This document shows positions 25,178-35,000 of a DNA stretch of 64,000 nucleotides, one piece after another. Location of the stretch: the NCBI GenBank assembly GCA_018340805.1, contig JACMZG010001870.1, forward strand, positions 17,069,363-17,133,362, in the 5' to 3' direction. The notes beneath the pieces were generated by a model. The model was not told where the DNA came from. It searched no databases and saw only the letters and a program-made list of their open reading frames with translations. The translations under genes and the position numbers were made by a program. Within the stretch, counting starts at the first letter, position 1. Every line of letters starts with the position of its first letter. This stretch comes from Microvelia longipes. Its lineage: Eukaryota > Arthropoda > Insecta > Hemiptera > Veliidae.

Positions 25178-25742
25178 AGAGTCACCCGTGGTGCAGTGGT
25201 TAAGGTACGCGGCCAGTGCACAGAATGAATTGACTTTAGTCGTAGGTTCAATCCCAGCACGGGCCTCTTTATAAGAGGGATAAAAATTCTGCGTACCACG
25301 TCCTTCAGAAGGGACGTAAAGCCGGTGGCCTCGAGCCTGTGCGTTGTCAGGTACTCGTTAAAGATCCCTTACCCTAAATGAAACTGGGTATAGGCAAAAT
25401 TTAGGACCCTCATTGTAGATTCATTATAATACTATACTTTAGTAGTTTCTGCCTTGTAGTTTAAAGTGTGTGGAGGTTTGGTTTAAGAGTGAGAGCACGT
25501 GTTGTTTCCAGTTTTCACTAGACTATAAGAGTCAGTGTAAATATGTATGATTGCTTGAAAAGTATGAGAGGAACCATAGAAATTCACGGCTCATCTGTCT
25601 AGATTAGATGAAATATACCTACACTTGAAATTAAAAGGAGTTAACACTATCTTAGGGAGTTGGCAAAAAAGGCCTAACCACGTGGCCTACTTGCCTGGTA
25701 GTTACTACCACTCCCCCATATTACTTACTATCTACTATCACT
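25178..25742 (+). mobile_element. tRNA-derived SINE with 12-bp target duplication
   Basis: The head has a pol III A-box-like TGGTGCAGTGGTTAAG and a B-box GGTTCAATCCC. The tail is a TATC/TACT-rich run. Exact duplicates ATCTTCTTAGAT flank it (25166-25177 and 25743-25754). Insertion by LINE machinery is inferred. Confidence 0.8.
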
Positions 25743-26185
25743 ATCTTCTTAGATTTTAGGTGAAACTTCATATGTCGGACAATAATTGCTGTCCTATTAC
25801 TACTTTTACTGCCTTGGCAGTAAAATTGCACTTACTAAATGTTTTGAATATAGTATTTACTTCACTGTCGCTCTTAAAAAAAAGTAGTTTTGCCAATAAA
25901 TAGTCAATTAAAATTCAATGGCTGAAGTCTATAAAACAGATCTAATCATTAGTATTAACAGGAGCTACTGCAATCTTAAGTTAAGGTGTGTACCAAATAT
26001 TAACTTGAACTTTATTTATCATTTAACCTCAATAATATTAATGCTTCAGCAAGATTAAAAAGATTAGGTGTAAATTAAAGTATTCTAGAAGTTTCTAATG
26101 ACGCTAATAGAAAGTCATGAACATTATATGAATAATTGAGATATAAACGATCTCAAGCACTTCTTTGTGTTTCTTACATGGTGCT

Positions 26186-26535
26186 GGGTCATTCCATGTC
26201 AAATCAACACAAAAAAGTACATTTTTAGACTTGATGTCACCGATTTTAATATAACTTGGCTGACGTTTAGGCGCCATAGAAGAAAAAAAATCTAGATTTT
26301 TGGCTCATTCGGTGCAGCCATATTTAGCCCACTTCAAATTTGAGTATAGCCATTTTTGTAGTCAAACAAATCTTGAAAAATTACATTTTCTTGAAAATTC
26401 ACCACCCTACTGCGGCAATATGGCTGCACTAAATGAGCCAAAAATTTGGATTTTTTTCTTTTATGGTGCCTACCTGTCAGCCAAGTTATATTAAAATCGG
26501 AGATATCACGTGTTTTATAGAATTTAGAATGACCC
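26186..26535. mobile_element. MITE / fold-back of 350 bp with GGGTCATT ends
   Basis: The terminal inverted repeat is GGGTCATTC...GAATGACCC, flanked by the 4-bp duplication TGCT (26182-26185 and 26536-26539). Inner arms also pair, for example GGCTCATTCGGTGCAGCCAT with ATGGCTGCACTAAATGAGCC. It is non-coding. Confidence 0.8.
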
Positions 26536-26589
26536 TGCTTTATATGGTAATTTTAAAATCAGTTTTATTAATTTCTACTTTGTCTCCAT

Positions 26590-26815
26590 GCTAGTTTGTT
26601 AAAGCGAGTTCGTATCCTAGGTTACGCTCTCAGTTTATATGAAATTATTTTTGTAATAAATTGTAAGCGTCTCTTTACTTACATTCGTTTTGTATACTCT
26701 TTCACTACTCTTTAAGTGTAACGGTTGCTACTATACCTGAGGTGGTATTAAGGCTTGAAAGGCGTACTCCTGATGAGCCGTAAGGCTTAAAATTGGCATC
26801 ATTGCAATTATTATA
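26590..26815 (+). repeat. Second copy of the SINE-like repeat seen at 12488
   Basis: It shares ACGCTCTCAGTTTATATGAA, the spaced middle section and AAGGCTTAAAATTGGCATC with the 12488-12690 copy, and is diverged throughout. Confidence 0.5.
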
Positions 26816-26984
26816 TTTATCATATTGACCGCAAAAAGTATGAAATCATACTTTAATGTTAGTTTTTATAAAAAGCCCGATTTATTTAAATAATTAAATA
26901 ACAATAACAACATTTGCAATGTATGCAACAAAACTGCTGAAAAAAATGAAACGAATCTACCTGAATGAACAATTAATTATAGGC

Positions 26985-27045
26985 CTGCCTATAATTATAC
27001 GCAGGGGTACTAAGCCTGCGAGGCAGGCCTAGTACCCCTGATGCC
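26985..27045. repeat. Two adjacent short stem-loops
   Basis: ATTATAGGC/GCCTATAAT is followed by CAGGGGTACTA/TAGTACCCCTG with an inner GCCTGC/GCAGGC pair. Confidence 0.7.
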
Positions 27046-27139
27046 GTATAGTGGCTGGCCATGAATTATTTCTTCTCATCCCCTTATAGTAAAATAAAAC
27101 TTTGTTTTTACTACTAAGGGAAAATGATGGAATTTTCAG

Positions 27140-27274
27140 AGTATTAGATCAACAGGTCGGACACTAACACCAGAAAGCAGATCACTAAGTGAGGCATCTC
27201 CCCTCACAGTCTCAAGAGGCAGCCATAGACCCGTTTCGCCACTTTTAGTCCCTCAGGATTCAACTTCTTCTATT
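27140..27274 (+). CDS. Synaptotagmin-like gene, second internal linker exon
   Basis: This 135-nt exon (45 codons, phase 0 at both ends) is preceded by a pyrimidine-rich acceptor ending TTTTCAG and followed by the strong donor GTAAGT. The peptide is again Ser/Pro-rich (it begins SIRSTGRTLTPESRSLSEAS and ends PQDSTSSI), with several S/T-P and R-x-x-S sites that could be phosphorylated in a cytoplasmic linker. It follows an intron of about 16.8 kb that holds the Mutator-YqaJ gene, a 2.4-kb fold-back and a SINE. The next exon is about 30.7 kb away. I recognise no domain; the assignment rests on phase compatibility and on the C2-coding exon downstream. Confidence 0.6.
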
Positions 27275-27382
27275 GTAAGTACTTCATCTTTCAAAAAATA
27301 TCATATAATTTAAGTTGATTAAAAATCGTATACTTTGGTACCTTCGTATGCTTCACGGCCTTCTATTTATTCCTAAACATCT

Positions 27383-27455
27383 AATCATTTTAATGATTAG
27401 ATGTCCATCAAGGTCTTAACCTTGATTGGTCTATTGTCCAATCAAGTTCTTTCAA
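27383..27455. repeat. Chain of short stem-loops
   Basis: ATCTAATCATTT/AATGATTAGAT, TCAAGG/CCTTGA and TTGATTGG/CCAATCAA follow each other, and neighbouring stems share sequence. Confidence 0.65.
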
Positions 27456-28121
27456 AAAGACTGTAAGAACTGTAATGAACATTGTGGATTATCAATTACT
27501 TATCATTCTTGGTATGTATATAAAACAATCGTATTTAGCAATTGTATGCGCTTAATTTTCTTTTAGATTTTTTTTGCTTAAGTCTATACTCTATAAATAG
27601 ATAAATAGACATTATACCATGCGAAGAGATCGTTTACAGCAATTTTTTATTACACTGTACGCTCAAAGTATAAGTTTGCTAATCATTTAATATTGTATTA
27701 TATTATATAGTACCAGCTTACAATATAATTTTTTCTACCAGGTTACTTAATTTTATTTAAATATCTTGTATTATAGATATTTAAAAACTTAAAGATTATT
27801 TTATTTTTTTTTGCTTTTAGTGGGTTGAATAGTTTGTTATTATTAGATAGTTTTTTACTCCAACTAATACTAACCCTCCAAACAACATCGAAAGTAAGGA
27901 AAACATGCCAATAGCTAGAATGTAGCGCTCATATTTCCTTAAATTACTTCCATGTTTCATGTTTATCAAATTAAATCAATGAATCCATTGCTTCAAATCT
28001 TCGAAGAAAAGGTGATGACCAGTTTTGGCTTCTATTTTTTATTACTTTACTTGTTGATTTTACAATATATGCTATTGGAATCGATGTTCAAGTTACTTCG
28101 GGGAAAAAATACTTGATACAC

Positions 28122-28123
28122 AT

Positions 28124-28155
<32 letters not shown>

Positions 28156-28156
28156 G

Positions 28157-28245
<89 letters not shown>

Positions 28246-28247
28246 AT

Positions 28248-28317
<70 letters not shown>

Positions 28318-28350
28318 TATACATTATATATATATATATAATATATATAA
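28122..28350. repeat. (TA)n with internal (GT)n
   Basis: TA, then about 16 GT units (28157-28188), then TA again. Confidence 0.93.
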
Positions 28351-29065
28351 CCTTCACATATTTAAACAAGCATCGACACTTTCAATCACACATGCTGAAC
28401 AATACCTCCGCATATTTAAACAATGCATCGACACTTTCAATCCACACATCTGAACAATACCTCCGCATATTTAAACAATGCATCCTCACTTTCAATCCAC
28501 ACATCTGAACAATACCTCCGCATATTTAAACAATGCATCCTCACTTTCAATCCACACATCTGAACAATACCTCCGCATATTTAAACAATGCATCCTCACT
28601 TTCAATCCACACATCTGAACAATACCTCGCATATTTAAACAATGCATTCCTCACTTTCAATCACACATCTGAATCATAGCTCCGCATAATAAACAGCATC
28701 CATTTCATCCACACATCTCAATAACCTCCACATATTTAAAACAATGCATCCTCACTTTCAATCCACACATTCTGAACAATACCTCCGCATTTCAATGCAT
28801 CGACACTTTCAATCCACACATTGAACAATACCTCCATATTTAAACAATGCATCCTCACTTTCAATCCACACATCTAAACAATGCCTCCACATATTTAAAC
28901 AATGCATCCTCACTTTCAATCCACACATTTGAACAATACCTCCACACATTTGAACAATACCTCCACGTATGTAAACAATGCATCCACTCATTTTAACAAT
29001 ACCTCCACATATTTAAACAATACATCTACATATTCAAACAATGCATTCACTCATTGAAACAGATC
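28350..29065 (+). repeat. Minisatellite, unit about 53 bp, next to (GT)n/(TA)n
   Basis: About a dozen units of ACCTCCGCATATTTAAACAA followed by TGCATCCTCACTTTCAATCC, degrading at the right end. Confidence 0.9.
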
Positions 29066-29429
29066 CCTCCTAAGTTAAAATCGTTGAAATCAATTATATT
29101 TAAATATATTAAACGGGTACGGGGTACTTTGCTCATCCTTCCAGCTTCAGACCCGCTTCGCTCGTCCTTAGAATATATAATACGTTAAATTTATACTGCA
29201 ACGCGTCTTTGGACTCGCATCGCTCGCCCTGAGATAGTAAAGACATCAGTTTCATTTCCGTGGCATCACATCAGATACTGACCCGCTCGATGCTGTTTAA
29301 GTTTTATGATCCAAAAAAATCATAGTTATATTTGTCACATTGAAACAAAACGTGGGTTACTTATTAATTAAGTAAAGTTATACACTTGTATTAAATTTCA
29401 ACTCAATAAAATTATTTTCCGATTTAAAC

Positions 29430-29800
29430 TAATGCTGATATGTAATAAACCATGGCACATATGTTAGTCTTATACATGGCTACATGTGTGCTAAATCTCA
29501 ATCCGATCGCACAATTTTTTCGCGTTTTATAATTTTTCAAACTTTTTCTGACTTATTATTGCGGGTTGATGACGTCATAAAAGAAATCCGGATAGCACAA
29601 CTACAATTATAGACTGATTTTTGTACAAAGTTTCAACTCTCTAACATAAAATGTCAGAGCTACGATATTATTAACTACGAGCTACGATAGCAGACACATA
29701 TAGACAGACAACTTTGTGAAAACCACTTAGGAGGCCTTAAAACACCTAAAACGGATAATTCCGGTAAAACCCGGTTTCGGTTTTTTTTTTAAAACACGCT
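29430..29800. repeat. Dispersed non-coding repeat family (reference copy)
   Basis: Order of shared blocks: a TGACGTCA site (29570-29577), TTTTTGTACAAAGTTTCAAC, TAGACAGACAACTTTGTGAA, ACCACTTAGGAGG, AACCCGGTTTCGG. Other copies, each missing some blocks, lie near 12690-13260, 17600-17960, 31370-31615, 54700-54975, 57320-57560 and 60000-60350. No coding frame is conserved among them. Confidence 0.7.
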
Positions 29801-30267
29801 ATTTTTCATATAAACCTATGATATAAATGAGGAAAAGTAACAAAGATTAGGCCGTATTTCTCTCTTAAAATTTAATTGTTTAATTTAATAAACGCACTAT
29901 AATAAATATTTGCCTCGCCCCCCTGTGCGCATCTGCTAGCTGTGTATACGTGCCAAGCATCTTATTTATTTATGTATTCACGTATTTTAAACAATGATAA
30001 TAAATTCAAAAGCTATTATATTTTACAACTGAGCCATCTGCTACTCATGGCAACGTTATATATTATATGCTTATTTTAAATGTATTTATACTGTAAGCCA
30101 TTTTGTCTTTTTAAGCCCTCTGATTTATGAAGCATTGTTATTATTATTGTTTTTAAAGTTTACTTTTAAATATCATTAACGTATACATATATTTATAAAC
30201 AACTAGAGCCTTTGGAGTCTGGCCACTTCGTGGCATTACTGTACACCATAACGCAGCACGTTATGCT

Positions 30268-30271
30268 ATAT

Positions 30272-30344
<73 letters not shown>
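30268..30344. repeat. (TA)n microsatellite
   Basis: Near-pure TA run. Confidence 0.92.
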
Positions 30345-30345
<1 letters not shown>

Positions 30346-30502
30346 GATGGTCAGCTACCGAAGGACAATTCTTGAAATCGGAAAGGAAATGGCTGTAGAC
30401 GATCAAAAGGTATACTCTCACCCACGGACTTTAGTCCATAAGTTTAACAATTAGATGACAATCTTTGATATTAGGTTATATAGTCTGTGATAATGTTAAC
30501 AA

Positions 30503-30756
30503 AACATCTACTCATTCACGTATTAAAGCGATGCATCATTATATCCAAACAATACATTCTACGTATTCAAATAATGCATCATTATATCCAAACAATACAT
30601 CCACGTATTCAAATAATGCATCATTATATCCAAACAATACATCTACACTACATATTCATACAATGCATCATTATATCCAAACAATACATCCACGTATTCC
30701 AATAATGCATCATTATATCCAAACAATACATCCGCGTATTCAAATAATACATCATT
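30503..30756 (+). repeat. Minisatellite, unit about 42 bp (left part)
   Basis: Units of AATGCATCATTATATCCAAA followed by CAATACATCCACGTATTCAA. One further unit lies at 31267-31322, split off by the MITE at 30757. Confidence 0.9.
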
Positions 30757-31266
30757 TAGTACGTTCACACACACTCTAGATCCAAGTATCGTATAGAATA
30801 CGTATACAATACGGTCAACTAACTTCACGTTCTTGCGCGTATTGTTTATCGATCGAGTGAGATTACATGATAACTGATCCGCCAAAACATGGCGTCTTGT
30901 ATAGTGAAGGTTCACTTTTGGTTATAATGAAGTTTAAAACAAAAAATGTATTAAATTAAATTGTGATTTCTTTGCATAATAATAAGTTACACTAAAAAAA
31001 ATATTATCCTCAAAAGTTTATTGATCAAAAACGGTTATATAGAAGTGAATAAAGTGAAATAAAAGTTCGACGAGAAGTATCGTTAAATACGATCGTCTCT
31101 TAAGGTACACACACAAAAAGACAGCGTATCGGGATCCATTTAGATTCTATCTTCCTAGTTCTAGCGTATCATCGGATCCCTCCCCATGGTTCATACAGCT
31201 TAAATTACCGTATGAGAGATCTACTCTATATCGATACGCGGATCTAAAGTGTGTGTGAACGTACTA
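30757..31266. mobile_element. MITE of 510 bp with perfect 19-bp terminal inverted repeats
   Basis: The ends are TAGTACGTTCACACACACT and its exact reverse complement, with weaker pairing for another 20 or so bases. It interrupts one unit of the 42-bp minisatellite. Comparison with intact units shows a 3-bp ATT duplication (30754-30756, 31267-31269). No coding capacity is seen. Confidence 0.85.
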
Positions 31267-31322
31267 ATTATATCCAAACAATACATCCACGTATTCAAAT
31301 AATGCATCCACAAATTTAAACA
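31267..31322 (+). repeat. Minisatellite, unit about 42 bp (right part after the MITE)
   Basis: ATTATATCCAAACAATACAT resumes exactly where the array was cut by the MITE. Confidence 0.85.
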
Positions 31323-31369
31323 GATCCCTGCTAATTTTTTATCTTTCCTCGGAACTTTTTCTCATCACA

Positions 31370-31615
31370 TCGGATTTGCTACGCTCATCGCTACATCGCA
31401 ATTTTTTCCGCGTTTATTTTTTGCTGTTTATTGCAGGTTAATAAAGTTGTAAAGAATATTTCCTGGAAAGCACAACTATACACATAGACTGATTTTTGTA
31501 ATTTTTTGTACTAAGTTTCAACTCTCTAGCATAAATACACAGTAATGACAGACACACACATATAGACAGACAGCTTTGTAAAAACCATTTAGGAGGTCTT
31601 AAAACATCTGAAACT
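31370..31615. repeat. Copy of the dispersed repeat family
   Basis: It shares GTACTAAGTTTCAACTCTCT, ATATAGACAGACAGCTTTGT and TTTAGGAGGTCTTAAAAC with the 29430 copy. The TGACGTCA site is lost. Confidence 0.65.
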
Positions 31616-31844
31616 TAATTGATAACACCATTCCCCGCTCAAATTAAATTAAAAATAGATTTATTAATAAGGATGTTAATTAAAAATAAAAATACATTAT
31701 AATTAAAACAATAATTATATTATAAAAATCTTTAATCGGTTAATAATTTGAAAATAACCAATATATTTATATAAATAGAACAAAAAAATAAACAATTACA
31801 GTTTTCGGCTATTTTTTTACCAATATATTTTCACGAAAGTTTCT

Positions 31845-32043
31845 TCATTTATCCATAATCTTCGGTTTGCAAAGCACGAGCATGAAAAACAAAATAGCAC
31901 CTATTGAGGTGTTAACGAAATCAATGATTTTCCATAGGATGTTATAAGCATTAGGATGTTTGTCGTGAGTAAAAATAATTGGTACAATCACTAAAATCCA
32001 ACTACTCCCTGTTATAAGGAACAGCGTTACTTGTACTAGAAAC
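31845..32043 (-). CDS. Methuselah-like GPCR last exon: TM6, TM7 and stop
   Basis: This 199-nt exon follows GTTTCAG. TM6 (FLVQVTLFLITGSSWILVIV), a short extracellular loop (THDKHPNAYN) and TM7 (IIDFVNTSIGAILFFMLVL) precede CKPKIMDK and a TGA. The cytoplasmic tail is very short. The region downstream is AT-rich; I did not fix a polyadenylation site. Confidence 0.8.
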
Positions 32044-35000
32044 CTGAAACAGTGGGAAACTTGATAAGCTTGTGGTTGAGATATACCAAGGAGTATAGTA
32101 TTAGTATACTATACTCCTTGGATATATCCTTAACTGGTTAGTATAAAGGAGACAAATAGGGAAGTCAGATCATATCACCATCGTTTTTCAGGGAAATAGA
32201 AGAACTCCAGCGGTTCTAAAAGTCGAATGTAATAAAAATTGTTAATTCATGTTTGGCTTTTCTCTTTTATTTCGTAACAGTTAATGTCAATATATCTTAA
32301 CATTAATCTATATTGACATTAACTGTTTCGCAATAAAAGAGAAAAGACAAACATGAATTTACAATTTTATTACATTCGACTTTAGAACCGCTGAGTTCTT
32401 CTATTCCCTGAAAAACGATGGATATGATCTGACTTCCCTATTTGTCTCCTTTATACCAACCAGTTAAGGATATATCCAAGAAGTATAGTATAGTATAATG
32501 CTAATACTATACTCCTTGGTATTGCTCAACCACAGATAGCTGATGAACCACTTAAGCATTGTACTGTGACGTTCGATTTTAACCAATCTTAATGTTTCGA
32601 ACTGTCACATGATTTGACTGTAAACAACTTAGTCAATGAACCATTTAATGTTCATGGAAATGCTGACTTGTCCCATTAATTAAATAAAATGTTAACTATG
32701 CAGATACTAAATATATTGAAAGAGAGGTATAATGAGATGAGGGAGAAGACTCAGGGAAGCAAAAGTTAGAGAGGGACCTGAAGTGTTTCAGGACATGTAC
32801 TAAAATGAATACAGGTAAATTCTCCTTATTGATTATATTCTAGGGTATCCACCTTAAGTAGGTACCAATATTCTATTGTCAAAACGCTAACCAATATGTC
32901 GTTATTCTTAGTTAATAATTAATAAACGTCTTGAACTTACCTATCTTTTTAATGATCTTTGCCTTATCCTTTAGACATTTAAGGTATGATTTAGGGTAAG
33001 ATCATAATGAATATATGAGAATCCATGAGTATGCCAAAACTCATGAAAGTGGCCCTCATAGTACCCCGTATACCTATTTTTCTTAGTTTTGTAACTAATC
33101 TGTTATGAGACATACTGTCGAAGGCTTTCGCCACATCCATGATTACCGCTATCGGTTTGTTTCCTTTATCAAGCTCATCGGTAATGAATTGACATACTTC
33201 CGTTATCGCATCTTGAGCACTTAATCCACTTCTAAACCCAAATTGAGCAGATGATAACTTAAAGTTATTTTCTAAAAATTCTACTAGCTTTTTTTAACCA
33301 CTTTTTCTATAATTTTGGCAATATTAGGTATCAAACATATTGGTCGGTAATTAGTCCCTTCGCTGGGATCACCTGACTTAAAATAGAAGAAACAATTGTG
33401 ATTTTTAATGCTTCAGGGAATATAACTTTACTAAGACTAGCTTTGACTAAGTGTATTGGTTTAGCGCAAAATTCTAGTTTTTTTTATCATGTCTACATTT
33501 ATTAAGTCATATCCAGGTCCAGAGTTACCTCTGAGCTCGGATATGGCAGTAAATATGCCTTCGTCTTTAATTGTTCAGTTTTCTAAGTATAGTTCGTAAT
33601 CAGTATCGTTTTTATGTTCCTTCGGGTCGTTCTCTATGTTTAATGTCTGACATATTTTAGTCCTCATAGTTTAATGTCTAATACTTACATTTTAGTCCTC
33701 ATAGTTTTATTTCCGATACTTACATTTTAGTCTTCATAGTTTAATGTATGATACTTACATTTTAGTCTTCATAGTTTAATGTCTGACATATTTTAGTCCT
33801 CATAGTTTAATGTCTAATACTTACATTTTAGTCCTCATAGTTTTATTTCCGATACTTATATTTAGTCTTCATAGTTTAAAATGTATGATACTTACATTTA
33901 CTTATACTTTTATGTCTCATAGTTCAATTTCTGATACTTACATTTTATTGTTTTTCTTAGGAAGACTAGTAGTTGAATCTGACCCTTTTAAAACTTCTGC
34001 CGCTTTCTTTTGTCTCCATATTGATAAGATTGTTGCTAGAAACATGCAACCATTTATCAATATTAAAGCTGTCACTGGGGCGTATAGGTATGTCCATACT
34101 AATCTTCTATCTGCAAATAATGAAATTAATTTTTTAATTGTTAATCATTTTTGCTTAAGAAAAACGTTGCTTAAATATGCGAGTGACACCTAGAAATTTT
34201 ACATGCTCATTTGTCGTTATTAACAGCTTGGCCAAATTTCGTGATTTTCTTCAAAGAGCGCAGATGGAGCCTAAACTTACTCTGCCCTTCATTCTTTCGA
34301 ACAAACATAACGAGAAGTATATATATTAGAGACTAATATCTCTTCTGATATCTGACAAATTAATAGGTGTCTCTTATGTATTTGTATGGTTCCAACTATT
34401 TATGATTTGCAAAACCCGCTAGTATCCAATTATGCAAATATTATGCTGAGCTGAACTAGGTTGATCTTTTGATCAACAACAGGTATTGTTGTTACCTTCT
34501 GGGGTTGTAAATAGATGACTAGTTTTCTCTCCCATATTTGGTTTCCATTTATTTCCAATCTCCATGATGGATGTATACTGCAATATAATGATGAGCAATA
34601 TGAACACTGCTGGAATCCCATATGCACAGGCACAATACTTGTACAGCTTTAACTTTAAATCTGTTTTATTTTGACTTCGATCCGATGCTGTTTTCATTGA
34701 TCTGAAACAATAAATGGAGACTAATACTAAATATAATAAAAATAAACAATAAATCTGTGTTCAAGCGATCAAGATTTAGCATTGATCCCTGATATTTTAA
34801 TAGTAGAATACAAATTTGGGACTAGATTTTTTTCAAATCGTTTGGGCACCACAACCCATTGGTTTTGACACCCTTATAAAAAAAGAAAATATGCGAAAAA
34901 TAGATTTTTTGTTATTTTGCTTTTTTACCTACTCGCTAATAGATTAAGCCTAATTTCTCGAGGAAAGATGAATGATTCTTAGGTATAAGAATTCATAAAA

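Noticed and set aside
28154..28453. Open frames starting with Cys-Val repeats
   Set aside because: They are translations of (GT)n and (TA)n.
34430..34633. Alternative frame over the TM4 exon
   Set aside because: The other frame gives the expected TM4 motif (CACAYGIPAVF) and fits the splice phases on both sides.
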